A stretch of DNA of 64,000 bases, taken from Chromatiaceae bacterium (GTDB taxonomy: Bacteria; Pseudomonadota; Gammaproteobacteria; Chromatiales; Chromatiaceae). The stretch covers positions 2,202,315-2,266,314 of the forward strand of contig CP037918.1 of NCBI GenBank assembly GCA_019356535.1. Direction: 5' to 3'. The translations under genes were made by a program, and so were the position numbers. The first letter of the stretch is position 1. Each line of letters starts with the position of its first letter. The notes under the pieces are model-generated. The model was not told the origin of the DNA, did no database searches, and was given only the letters and a program-made list of their open reading frames with translations. Below are positions 46,775 through 55,704 of this stretch, one piece after another.

Positions 46775-47880
46775 CCGTACTGCAACTGCTGCCCGCGCTC
46801 GAGGGTGGCGGCGTGGAACGCGGCACCCTCGAGGTGGCCCGCGCCCTGGTCGCCGCCGGCCACCGCTCGCTGGTGGTCTCCGCCGGCGGGCGGCTGGTAG
46901 CACAACTCGAGGCCGAGGGCAGCGAGCACGTCTCCCTGCCGGTCGGTCGCAAGCACCTGGCCACCCTGTTGCAAGTGCGCCCGTTGCGGCGCCTGCTGCT
47001 CAAGCAGAAGGTGGACATCGTGCATGTACGCTCGCGGGTGCCGGCCTGGCTGCTGGAACTGGCGCTGCGCGGCTTGCCATCGTACCGGCGGCCGATCCGC
47101 GTGAGTACGGTGCACGGCCTGTACTCGGTCTCACGCTACAGCGCCATCATGACCCGGGGTGAGGCGGTGATCGCGGTCTCCGAGACCATCCGCGACTACA
47201 TTCGACGCCACTACCCCGAGTGCCCGACCGAGCGCATCCACCTGATCCCGCGCGGGGTGGCCCCCACCGAATTCCCGCGGGGATACCACCCGGACGCGAC
47301 CTGGCGCGAGGCCTTCCTTGCGCAGTTCCCGGCGGCGCGCGACCAGCGCCTGCTCGTGCTGCCCGGGCGACTCACCCGCTTGAAAGGCCATCACGACTTC
47401 ATCGGCCTGATTGACTCTCTAGTCGCCGAAGGCCGCCCGGTGCACGGCCTGATCGTCGGCGGCGAAGACCCGCGCCGCCGCGCCTACGCCGAGGAATTGC
47501 GCCAGGCTGTCCGCGAACGGGGACTGGCGCATCACATCAGCTTCACCGGAGCGCGCAGCGACATCCGCGAGATCTACGCCATCAGCGACCTGGTGCTGTC
47601 GCTCTCCACCAAACCGGAATCCTTCGGCCGCACCGTGGTCGAGGCGCTGAGCCTGGGCATCCCAGTAGTCGGCTACGACCACGGCGGCGTCGGCGAGATC
47701 CTGACTCACCTGTTCCCCGCCGGGCGCACCCCGCTCGGCGATCCAGACGCCCTGCGCCATACCGTCGGCGCCATCCTGGACGATCCGCCCGAGATCCCCG
47801 AGAACCACCACTACACCCTGGAGGCCATGACCGGACGCACCCTGGAGCTCTACCGTACACTTGCCCGGCAGTACCTGTAG
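46759..47880 (+). CDS. Glycosyltransferase family 4 protein
   Basis: A 373-residue GT-B enzyme: LQLLPALEGGGVERGTLEVARALVAAGHRSLVVSAGG, KVDIVHVRSRVPAWL, VSTVHGLYSVSRYSAIM, HLIPRGV, LLVLPGRLTRLKGHHDFIGLI, ISFTGARSDIREIYAISDLVLSLSTKPESFGRTVVEALSLGIPVVGYDHGGVGEIL, with the E-x7-E motif. Probably acts in LPS core or O-antigen assembly. The ATG at 46759 lies inside the end of the ELM1-like gene. Confidence 0.9.
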   Translation: MADRLTVLQLLPALEGGGVERGTLEVARALVAAGHRSLVVSAGGRLVAQLEAEGSEHVSLPVGRKHLATLLQVRPLRRLLLKQKVDIVHVRSRVPAWLLELALRGLPSYRRPIRVSTVHGLYSVSRYSAIMTRGEAVIAVSETIRDYIRRHYPECPTERIHLIPRGVAPTEFPRGYHPDATWREAFLAQFPAARDQRLLVLPGRLTRLKGHHDFIGLIDSLVAEGRPVHGLIVGGEDPRRRAYAEELRQAVRERGLAHHISFTGARSDIREIYAISDLVLSLSTKPESFGRTVVEALSLGIPVVGYDHGGVGEILTHLFPAGRTPLGDPDALRHTVGAILDDPPEIPENHHYTLEAMTGRTLELYRTLARQYL

Positions 47881-47881
47881 A

Positions 47882-47935
47882 GGCCCGTCCTCGGGCCGAG
47901 TGTTCGCGGCGAGAACGCCGCCGCTTCTGCCCTGT
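47882..47935 (-). repeat. Cloverleaf REP-like repeat, copy C
   Basis: Same family as 36174-36228 but on the opposite strand. Two perfect hairpins: GGCCCGTCCTCGGGCC (47882-47897) and GCGGCGAGAACGCCGC (47906-47921), each with a 6-bp stem and 4-nt loop. It begins directly after the GT4 stop codon and may also help end transcription. The rest of the gap to 48020 shows only the -10 box at 48009. Confidence 0.65.
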
Positions 47936-48008
47936 ATGAGGCCGCCCCCGGCCCGAACCCTTCGCAGCTCCTGCCCGAAGGGGGCCCATTCCCCGTCTCC
48001 CCTCAGGC

Positions 48009-48023
48009 TATAATCCCGCCATG
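48009..48023 (+). promoter_or_regulatory. TATAAT box abutting an ATG
   Basis: A perfect TATAAT (48009-48014) is followed by CCCGCC and the ATG at 48021. The frame from that ATG is only 41 codons (48021-48146) and overlaps the start of the next gene (48106). So either this is a leaderless short leader ORF, or the promoter serves the downstream glycosyltransferase gene with a 90-nt leader. Confidence 0.5.
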
Positions 48024-48105
48024 CGACTCACCCCCGATAAAATCGCAGTCGGCCGCAACACCACGCACAGCACCTACGTCCGGTCCGGCCTCGATGCGCC
48101 TGTGA

Positions 48106-48783
48106 ATGATTGCCACCTCCCAGCCCCCTTCGCGCCACTCCGTTTCTGACACCGTGCGCCGAGCCCTGATCCAGCTCCTCCGCCTGGAGACCAGCGCCCG
48201 CTGGCTGGGCCGCCTGCTGCCTGAGCAGGATCTCGAGGCCACTCTGCGCCGACACTTCGCACAACGCTTCACACCCGAACAACGCCAGCGCCTGCGCGAA
48301 CAACCGCCGCGGGTGTTCATCGCGGTCAAACACCACAACTGGGAGCAGGCCGGCCTGATCAACAGCTGGGCCGAGGTCGCCGAAACCATGCCCTGGGACT
48401 GGGGCGAGCGCTATGACCAGCACGCGCCCAACTGGTACGCGAAGGGCAAACCGGCCTTCAACGAAGCACTCTACCAGTGCGTCGCGCGAGCCCATGCCAA
48501 ACGCCCGCTGACGCATTTCTTTGGTTACCTTTCCGGCCGCTGGGTCTACCCTGAAACCATCCGCCGCATCGGCGAACTGGGCATCATCACTCTCAACTTC
48601 GGCTTCGACGACAGTCACCGATTCTGGGGCAAGCACCGGCATGGGCAATGGACCGGCAATGCCGGTATTGCGCACGCCTTTGACCTGAACCTCACTGCAC
48701 AGGACCCGGCCGATGTCGCCAAATTTCGATTGAGCGGCGCGCGCGCCCTCTATCTGCCACCCGGCGGCAACCCCCAGGCCTTC
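48106..48783 (+). pseudogene. Glycosyltransferase-like gene truncated by an IS3-family element
   Basis: About 226 residues remain (RVFIAVKHHNWEQAGLINSWAEV, WDWGERYDQHAPNWY, LTHFFGYLSGRWVYPETIRRI, TLNFGFDDSHRFWGKHRHGQWTG, RLSGARALYLPPGGNPQAF). The pattern is that of the CgeB-like glycosyltransferases, whose LP-x-G-x-NP-x-x-FRP segment comes before the second Rossmann half. The IS begins within that segment, so the protein would lack its nucleotide-sugar-binding half. A fragment of 55 codons (49981-50148) on the far side of the IS may be its end (see finding). Confidence 0.75.
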
Positions 48784-48853
48784 CGTAAGCTTCCCCTGAT
48801 CCCGGACAGGTGTAAAGTAGAGCTTTCTGGCCACCCCCAGCCAGGAGGTTCAG

Positions 48854-49120
48854 ATGAGGAAATCACGATTCACCGAGAGTCAGATCGTGGCGATTCTCCA
48901 CGAAGCGGATTCGGGGATGAAGGTGCGGGACATCTGCCGCAAGCACGGCATCTCCGATGCCACCTTCTACAACTGGAAGAGCAAGTACGGCGGCATGAGC
49001 GTCTCCGAGCTCAAGCGGATGAAGGAGCTGGAGGCTGAAAACGCCAGGCTCAAACGCATGTACGCCGATCTGGCACTGGAAAACCAGGCGATGAAGGATC
49101 TGATCGAAAAAAAACTCTGA
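48854..49120 (+). CDS. IS3-family transposase OrfA (copy 1)
   Basis: An 88-residue helix-turn-helix protein (RKSRFTESQIVAILHEADSGMKVRDICRKHGISDATFYNWKSKYGG) with a C-terminal leucine-zipper (MKELEAENARLKRMYADLALENQAMKDL). It ends at a run of eight A residues (GAA AAA AAA CTC TGA), the slip site for making OrfAB. Confidence 0.92.
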   Translation: MRKSRFTESQIVAILHEADSGMKVRDICRKHGISDATFYNWKSKYGGMSVSELKRMKELEAENARLKRMYADLALENQAMKDLIEKKL

Positions 49121-49968
49121 CGCCGCCCGAGAAGCGAGAGGCGGCGGAGTATCTGGTCAGGGAACATTCCCTTTCCATTGCAAGGAGCTGTCGTTGTGTA
49201 GGGCTTTCCCGGTCGGCGTGGTACCAGGAACCGGATCATCGGCAGGAGCAGGATTCTGAAATCATCGATGCGCTCAACGATCTGGTCGAGGCACACCCTC
49301 GCTGGGGATTCTGGAAGTGCTTTGCCCGGCTTCGGGCCAAAGGGCATTCCTGGAACCACAAGCGGGTGTACCGGGTGTATCGTGCACTGGGTCTGAACCA
49401 GCCACGCCGAACCCGCCGGCGGCTGCCTGCCCGGATTCGGGAACCCCTGGTGGTGCCCCAATACCCGGACCAGGTATGGTCTGCCGACTTCATGAGCGAC
49501 ACTCTGTATCACGGGACCCGTTTTCGCACGTTCAATTTGATTGACGACTTCAACCGGGAGGCGTTGTACATCGAGATCGACACCTCGCTTCGGGCGCCCC
49601 GCGTGGTGCGGACCCTGGAGCAGCTGAAGGCGCAGGGCCGCTGTCCCGAAACCATTCGGGTGGACAACGGCCCGGAATTTCTGAGCGACGACTTTCGGCG
49701 CTGGTGCCGGGACAACGGTGTCGTCATCCAGTACATCCAGCCGGGGAAGCCCAATCAGAACGCCTATATCGAGCGTTTCAACCGGACCTACCGGAATGAG
49801 GTGCTGAACCTGTATCTCTTTCGCAGCCTGGACGAGGTCCGGGAGATTACCGGTCGCTGGTTGATGGAGTACAACGACCTGCGACCTCATGATGCGCTGG
49901 GTGGGTTGCCGCCCAGCTTGTATGCCAAACAGGTGGCGGGAAACTCTACTTTTAAAATGTCTACTTGA
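49114..49968 (+). CDS. IS3-family transposase OrfB (copy 1), made by -1 frameshift
   Basis: Read in the -1 frame from the A run, this is about 284 residues ending at 49968. The DDE set of the rve domain is complete: WSADFMSDTL, IRVDNGPEFLSDD and QNAYIERFNRTYRNEVLN. No independent start is needed if it is expressed as OrfAB; an ATG-like start inside the frame is at 49366. The protein is identical to copy 2. Confidence 0.9.
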   Translation, partial: TLTPPEKREAAEYLVREHSLSIARSCRCVGLSRSAWYQEPDHRQEQDSEIIDALNDLVEAHPRWGFWKCFARLRAKGHSWNHKRVYRVYRALGLNQPRRTRRRLPARIREPLVVPQYPDQVWSADFMSDTLYHGTRFRTFNLIDDFNREALYIEIDTSLRAPRVVRTLEQLKAQGRCPETIRVDNGPEFLSDDFRRWCRDNGVVIQYIQPGKPNQNAYIERFNRTYRNEVLNLYLFRSLDEVREITGRWLMEYNDLRPHDALGGLPPSLYAKQVAGNSTFKMST

Positions 49969-49980
49969 CGGGGAAGCTTA

Positions 49981-50148
49981 CGCCCGGACCTCAGGGGAAT
50001 ATCTCTTGTTCGTGTCCATAGACTCTATCCTCTCAAGAAATGGAGTCTCCGGGAAACACGGGGCGGTTCATATCGGCAGTTATTGAATGCGCGAGCACAG
50101 GTAAGCCCACTTGATGAAGTGATCGGCCATGCATTTTCCAGCGCGTGA
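49981..50148 (+). pseudogene. 55-codon gene fragment right of IS copy 1
   Basis: One open frame, RPDLRGISLVRVHRLYPLKK, then WSLRETRGGSYRQLLNARAQ and VSPLDEVIGHAFSSA, with a natural TGA, and no start. It could be the last part of the glycosyltransferase gene broken by the IS (QAF joins RPD in frame if the IS ends at GTAAGC/GCTTAC), or a fragment of another gene. Lower GC than the upstream part argues for the second. Confidence 0.45.
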
Positions 50149-50154
50149 AAAACG

Positions 50155-50667
50155 GATTCTTCAGGACCGGCCAATTGCAGGGCGCCATAGCGCTCCGGCG
50201 GGGAGACTGCGATGACCGTGGCCAGTCGGCCGTACGACTCGTGAAAGCGGCGCTGTGCGGCGATGTCGATATCGGCCACCCCGTCGCCGTAGGTGAAAAA
50301 AATACGGCTCGTCCTCGACTTAGCGCGTCACCCGCTTGAGTCGCCCGCCAGTCAGGGTATCCTCACCGGTGTCCACCAAGGTCACCTGCCAAGGCTCGGC
50401 ATTGCGCTGGTGGACTTCCATGCGGTTGTGGGTCATGTCGAAGGCGACATCCGACATGTGCAGGAAATAATTGGCGAAGTACTCCTTGATGACATAGCCC
50501 TTGTAGTCGCAGCAGATCACGAACTTGTCGACACCGTGCGCCGAGTAGATCTTCATGATGTGCCACAGAATGGGCCGGCCCCCGATCTCGATCATCGGCT
50601 TGGGTTTCAGATGGGTCTCTTCGGAGATCCGGGTCCCCAACCCTCCGGCCAGAATGACCGCCTTCAT
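50155..50667 (-). pseudogene. rfbF: Broken glucose-1-phosphate cytidylyltransferase (rfbF)
   Basis: From the ATG at 50667 the first ~115 codons are a good Rfb[93 protein letters not shown] stop then falls where a Tyr codon is expected, followed in the T7 run by a +1 frameshift. In the next frame FFTYGDGVADIDIA and the following ~30 residues continue the family pattern up to RYGALQL, then it is lost at about 50160. So there are a nonsense mutation, a frameshift and a 3' deletion. No rfbG or rfbH gene is left. Confidence 0.85.
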
Positions 50668-50902
50668 CGCAATCTTCCCAGGCTCGGGCGGGCACAAGCG
50701 GCCTGCCTCGTGAAATGAAGCTGCGGATTATACCCAGGGGACCCCGCATGGTGGCGTGCAAAGGGCAGTTTTCGTCACGATCAGACCTCTTTCGCGCACC
50801 ACGCCCCCATGGGACCTGAAATCTCAAGGCCATGCAGCCTGAGCAGAAGAGCCTGCACCGACCACACCGACGCCTCAGGCCAAACCAGGAACACCTCCAC
50901 AC

Positions 50903-52156
50903 TCATGCCTTCTCAGACGCCTTTCCCGCCGCCCCCGACATCAGCATGAAAGACAAGAACACCACCAAAGCATTTAGACCTTGCGTCCCATAGAAAGGGC
51001 TGCCTCCAAATTGATACACAACAAGAAAAAATACCGGAAATGCCAAGACCCACCCTCCCTTCTGACGGGCCACCCTCAGCACGGATACAAACAACCATAA
51101 CCAAGCCATCAGTCCAACTAGACCAGTATGAAACAAAATCTCCAGCTCTGCATTGTGAGCCCCATAAAAATCAATCACTTTCAATAGATAGTGCTTAGCC
51201 AGGTCCACGCCCATCCCATAACCCAATATGGGGTGTTCGACAACAAGGCTCCATACGGCAGACCAGATACCCAACCGGTCGCTGTTCGCCGCCATATCAA
51301 AGATGGAATGAAACCTGTCGGAACCCACATAAGCTGCCGCACAAATACCCAAGACAGGAAACGAAAACAGCAGAAATCTCCTCCAGGAAAAACTGCCAGG
51401 CGCAATATAGAGCAGAACGACAAGAAAAGACGCCCCGATGAACGCAAGCCAAGAAGACCGCGAATATGAAAGGACAAGCAGAACCAAACTACACAATAGA
51501 GAGAAAACAAAAAAAGGAGAAAAAGCCCTGCAGTTCGCTTCTTGACGGGATCTCAGCAAGGCCAGCCCAAACACCAACCCATACAAGCCAGCAAAAAGCC
51601 CCAAGGCGTTCGGCTCCCTCGCCAGGCCAATCAGGCGAGGCCAGAAATTCGAACGGATGAGCGTTCGTATCACACCCTGGTGTTGGAGGATATCGATAGC
51701 GCCACCCACAATCTGCACCCATGCGGACAACATCACGCCAACAATGATCCACCCAACACTGAAACGACCGCTCCTCACAAAAAACAACAGCACCGCCAAC
51801 AACAGCACATACCTGTAGAAGAATTCCATGATGGTCCACCACGCATCAGCAGACCAATACCCCCCTCGCACCATGGCCCCTACGTTTGCCAGCGCCATGG
51901 ACAGCATAATCAGAAGGAAAGGAAGGAGAAATCGCTTTGACGCCTCCAAGGCATCAAGAAATTCCCGCCGTCGTCCCAACAGCAACACATCCACAAGAAA
52001 CAGGAGCACCAGTATCGCCGTGGATACCTCGTATATCGAGTTCTTTATCGGTATCGCGACCATCCAGACCAGAAGGATCGCAACGTGAAGTGGATGACCA
52101 TGCAGATTCACACAGTCATGCACACGACTGAAAAGCCCATCACGAGAATTCGTCAT
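50903..52156 (-). CDS. O-antigen ligase/polymerase family protein (Wzy_C)
   Basis: A 417-residue polytopic membrane protein with about 11-12 predicted helices. It has the Wzy_C-type core (LVLLVLSYSRSSWLAFIGASFLVVLL) and a periplasmic loop with SDRLGIWSAVWSLVVEHPILGYG...DFYGAHNAELEILFHTGLVGL, which includes the R and H positions typical of O-antigen polymerases (Wzy) and ligases (WaaL). Sequence alone does not tell which. GC is clearly lower than that of the core genes, a sign of transfer. The 50698-50902 gap before it has no gene. Confidence 0.8.
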   Translation of the reverse strand: MTNSRDGLFSRVHDCVNLHGHPLHVAILLVWMVAIPIKNSIYEVSTAILVLLFLVDVLLLGRRREFLDALEASKRFLLPFLLIMLSMALANVGAMVRGGYWSADAWWTIMEFFYRYVLLLAVLLFFVRSGRFSVGWIIVGVMLSAWVQIVGGAIDILQHQGVIRTLIRSNFWPRLIGLAREPNALGLFAGLYGLVFGLALLRSRQEANCRAFSPFFVFSLLCSLVLLVLSYSRSSWLAFIGASFLVVLLYIAPGSFSWRRFLLFSFPVLGICAAAYVGSDRFHSIFDMAANSDRLGIWSAVWSLVVEHPILGYGMGVDLAKHYLLKVIDFYGAHNAELEILFHTGLVGLMAWLWLFVSVLRVARQKGGWVLAFPVFFLVVYQFGGSPFYGTQGLNALVVFLSFMLMSGAAGKASEKA

Positions 52157-52303
52157 ACCTAGTCCACGATGCGCAAGAAATGAAGGACAAGACGGGTCAG
52201 GAAAGAACCCATTTCATCTCGCAATCAGATACTTATCCAATACGGCATAAGCTATCCTTCCGGTCGGAATGAATAAGGCATTACCATTCTCTCTGCTCCT
52301 CTA

Positions 52304-53606
52304 TCACAGTCGCCAAAGATCAACTCCAGCTTGTGCGAAGCGCTCGCGGTCGAGGACAGACTTCACGTCCATCAGCACCGCGCCGGGCGCCATGATGGTG
52401 GCCAGGTCTTCCGGCCCCAGCGCGCGATAGGCCTGGTGAGCCACTGCCAGGATCACCGCGTCGGCCTCGGCCAGGTCTTCCCAGTCACACAGCTCGACAC
52501 CGTATTCGGCCTGTGCCTCGGCCGGGTCGGCCACCGGATCGTGCACCTGCACCTCGCAGCAGTACGAGGCCAGTTCGGTCAGGATGTCCTCGACCCGCGA
52601 GTTGCGCAGGTCAGGACAGTCTTCCTTGAAGGTCAGACCCAGCACGATCACCCGGGCACCCGACACGCCGCGTCCGGCCTGGATCATGCGCTTGACCGTC
52701 TGCTCGGCGATGTACTTGCCCATGCCGTCGTTGATCTGCCGGCCGGCCAGGATCACCTGCGGGTGGTGGCCCGCCGCCTCGGCCTTGTAGGTCAGGTAGT
52801 AGGGATCGACGCCGATGCAGTGCCCGCCGACCAGGCCCGGGCGGAACGGCAGGAAGTTCCACTTGGTGCCCGCCGCCTCCAGCACGTCCAGGGTGTCGAT
52901 GCCCAGCTTGTGGAAGATCAGCGCCAGCTCGTTCATCAGCGCAATGTTGAGGTCCCGCTGGGTGTTCTCGATCACCTTCGCCGCTTCGGCGACCTTGATG
53001 CTGGCGGCGCGATGCACGCCAGCTTCCACCACGCTTTCGTACAGCGCCGCCACCCGCGCCAATGTCTCAGGGGTGTCGCCGGAGACCACTTTCACGATGG
53101 TCTCGAGCCGGTGAACCTTGTCGCCGGGGTTGATACGCTCGGGCGAGTAGCCGACATGAAAACCCTCGCCCGTCGCCCCGTCGCGCCCCAGCCAGGTCAG
53201 ACCCGAGTGCTGTTCGAGCAGGGGCACGCAGACCTCCTCGGTGCAACCGGGAAAGACCGTGGACTCGAAGATCACCACGCTGCCGGGCTGCAAGTGCTCG
53301 CCCACGGTGCGGCAGGCGCTTTCCAGTGGACCGAAATCGGGCCGGTGAGCATCGTCGATGGGGGTCGGCACCGCCACTACGATCAGCCGTGCCTCGGCTG
53401 GCGCGCCGGATCACTGGTGTATTCCAGTTGGGTAGCCGCGGCCAGGTCGTCCGATGTCACCTCGCCGCTGGGATCGCTTCCCTGGCGGTAGTGCGCCAGC
53501 TTGTGCTCGTCCAGGTCGAAGCCGAGGTCGGTCGCCGCCTGTCGCAGGCCACTGCCAACAGAAGATCCACGTAACCTAGACCGACAACCATTACAACACC
53601 TACCAT
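52304..53606 (-). pseudogene. Frameshifted UDP-sugar 6-dehydrogenase (TviB/WbpO-like)
   Basis: The 3' 357 codons read as a good nucleotide-sugar dehydrogenase: VAVPTPIDDAHRPDFGP, VIENTQRDLNIALMNELALIF, the catalytic GGHCIGVDPYYLTYKA and LGLTFKEDCPDLRNSRV. The N-terminal NAD domain is split over two other frames. MVVGLGYVDLLLAVACDRRRPT is in one and DLGFDLDEHKLAHYRQGSDP in the next, and the third begins at ...AEARLIVVAVPTP. One-base deletions near 53531 and 53397 would restore one continuous protein. The GLGYVDLLLA site also differs from the usual GLGYVGLPLA. It would have made a UDP-HexNAc uronic acid. Confidence 0.85.
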
Positions 53607-53752
53607 CACGCTCCTTATTAAATAACAAACATAACGCAAATGGCATCTACGTGCGGCCCGCACCTTTGGCCTCTGTGACCGTCATACCACTTTAGGTAAG
53701 CTCCCCAAAGTGCACATTCCCCCCATGAGAGGGAGGAGGTTGACAAGGGGCT

Positions 53753-55627
53753 TTAGCTGCCGGCGCAACGTCTATTACTCTCACTCCACCGGTTTTCAGG
53801 AACCAGCCGACCCAGCACGCTCAACAACTTGTTGTCATCGAAGGCCTTACATCCCTCCTCCATCTCATCGAGCGATGAACAAATCTCTTCCCATTCAACC
53901 TTTCTACATTGTGCAAGAAATATCTTTTCGTGAGACGTATCCCCCAGCGCCTCACCTTCATGGAATAGCTCCTCATAGAGCTTCTCGCCGGGCCGCAGCC
54001 CAGTGTAGACGATCTCGACCTCCTCTCCCGGCTCCCTTCCTGCCAAACGGATCATCTGCTCGGCCAAGTAGCGGATCTTTACCGGCTCGCCCATGTCGAG
54101 GACGAAGATCTCGCCCCCTTCACCCAGCACCGCCGCCTGCATGATGAGCTGGCAGGCCTCAGGAATGGTCATGAAGTAACGCTCGATCTCGGGGTGGGTC
54201 ACGGTTACCGGCCCGCCCCGCTTTATCTGTTCCCGGAACAAGGGCACCACGCTGCCGGCGGAGCCCAGCACGTTACCAAAGCGCACGGTGATGTACCGGG
54301 TTCCCGAGCGCGCGTCCAGGTTCTGGCAGAAGAGCTCGGCTACCCGCTTAGTGGTACCCATGACGTTGGCAGGGTTGACCGCTTTGTCAGTGGATATAAG
54401 CACGAACTCCCCGCAGCCGTGATGATCAGCCGCCTCGGCCACGACGCGGGTGCCCAGCACGTTGTTGCGCACCGCCTCGCGCACCTGGTGTTCCAGCAGC
54501 GGCACGTGCTTGTAGGCCGCGGCGTGGAACACCACCTCGGGATGGTGGCGCTCGAAGAGCCGCTCCACTGCTGCGGCGTCACGCACATCGCTGAGGTAAG
54601 CCTGTAGCTCCATCTCAGGAAAGTCCCGCGACAGCTCCAGCTCGATGGCGTAGAGGTTGAACTCGCCATTATCTACCAGCACCAGCTCAGCCGGTCCCAG
54701 GTGGGCCAGCTGACGGCACAACTCGGAACCGATGGACCCGCCCGCCCCGGTCACCAGGATCCGCCGCCCGTCGAGACCGGCATGGATGGCGGGCCAGTCG
54801 AGGGAGACAGGCTCCCGCCCCAGCAGGTCTTCGATTGAAACCTCCCGCAGCTCGTTTACGCCCACCCGGCCGGACATCAGGTCCTCGATGCGCGGCAGGG
54901 TGCGCACCGGCACCCCGGCCTGCTCGGCCAGTTTCACCAACCGCCGGATCTCCTTTGAGGTAGCCGAGGGAATGGCCAGGATTATCGTCTCGGCCGCCCG
55001 CTCGGTCACCTGCTCCGGAATGCAGTCGCAGCCGCCCAGCACACGGATGCCGTGGATCTCCCAACCCCACTTAGCGCGGTCGTCGTCCACGAAGCCCACC
55101 GGCTGGTAGGCGTGCCTTGGATCGCGCAGCAGGTCACGCACCAGCATCTCGCCCGCTCGCCCAGCGCCCACCACCAACACCCGCTGACCACCCGGCGTAT
55201 AGAGGTGGAAATCCTTCAACCACCGGTAGATAAAACGGGGCCCGCTGAGCATGCCCACCAACAGCATGGTGTAGAAGATGGGCACCGATCGCGGTATGTC
55301 GTCAAGGCGCGTCCAGAGAAAGAGCAGGATGAAAGAGAATATCCCCCCCACCCCCACCGCCTTGAGGATGCGTAGCAGGTCGGGCATGGAGGCGAAGCGC
55401 CACATGCCACGATAGAGGCCGAAATACCAGAAAGCGGCCCCCTGCACCGGCACTAGCACCCAAAGCGCCCGCAACAAGGGGGCTTCCAGTTCCGGGGAGA
55501 TGGGGCCGAGGTTGAACCGCAGCCAGTAGGCGCCGAGCCAAGCCAAGGGGATCATCGCTAGGTCCACCAGTGCTACCACGAAGGACTTGCGCGCCTTGTC
55601 CAGCAGGTTACGCAGTTTTCTCTTCAT
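53753..55627 (-). CDS. wbpM: UDP-GlcNAc 4,6-dehydratase, WbpM/CapD type
   Basis: A 624-residue membrane protein: about four N-terminal membrane helices, a degenerate Rossmann domain (LVVGAGRAGEMLVRDLLRDP), then the catalytic SDR domain with GAGGSIGSELCRQLA near residue 294, FHAAAYKHVPLLE and the catalytic STDKAVNPANVMGTTKR, with Met in place of the usual Tyr, as in WbpM. It removes water from UDP-GlcNAc to give the 4-keto-6-deoxy intermediate for QuiNAc and FucNAc sugars. With WbpV and WbpL downstream of the GT4 gene it forms the classic wbpV-wbpL-wbpM trio. Confidence 0.92.
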   Translation of the reverse strand: MKRKLRNLLDKARKSFVVALVDLAMIPLAWLGAYWLRFNLGPISPELEAPLLRALWVLVPVQGAAFWYFGLYRGMWRFASMPDLLRILKAVGVGGIFSFILLFLWTRLDDIPRSVPIFYTMLLVGMLSGPRFIYRWLKDFHLYTPGGQRVLVVGAGRAGEMLVRDLLRDPRHAYQPVGFVDDDRAKWGWEIHGIRVLGGCDCIPEQVTERAAETIILAIPSATSKEIRRLVKLAEQAGVPVRTLPRIEDLMSGRVGVNELREVSIEDLLGREPVSLDWPAIHAGLDGRRILVTGAGGSIGSELCRQLAHLGPAELVLVDNGEFNLYAIELELSRDFPEMELQAYLSDVRDAAAVERLFERHHPEVVFHAAAYKHVPLLEHQVREAVRNNVLGTRVVAEAADHHGCGEFVLISTDKAVNPANVMGTTKRVAELFCQNLDARSGTRYITVRFGNVLGSAGSVVPLFREQIKRGGPVTVTHPEIERYFMTIPEACQLIMQAAVLGEGGEIFVLDMGEPVKIRYLAEQMIRLAGREPGEEVEIVYTGLRPGEKLYEELFHEGEALGDTSHEKIFLAQCRKVEWEEICSSLDEMEEGCKAFDDNKLLSVLGRLVPENRWSESNRRCAGS

Positions 55628-55704
55628 AAATCCGTTATCGCTCTCATTCCGTAACGCAGTCGTCCCTTAGGCAGATGGCGTAAAAAAACCGGGGATAAAA
55701 GATC

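Larger units (their letters stand above)
48784..49982 (+). mobile_element. IS3-family insertion sequence, copy 1 (1199 bp)
   Basis: Ends are 13-bp inverted repeats: CGTAAGCTTCCCC on the left and its complement GGGGAAGCTTACG on the right. It carries orfA and orfB in a -1 frameshift arrangement. Copy 2 lies at 61393-62591 in opposite orientation and has exactly the same length. Copy 1 has no target-site duplication: the 4 bp flanks are CTTC and CCCG. Confidence 0.9.
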
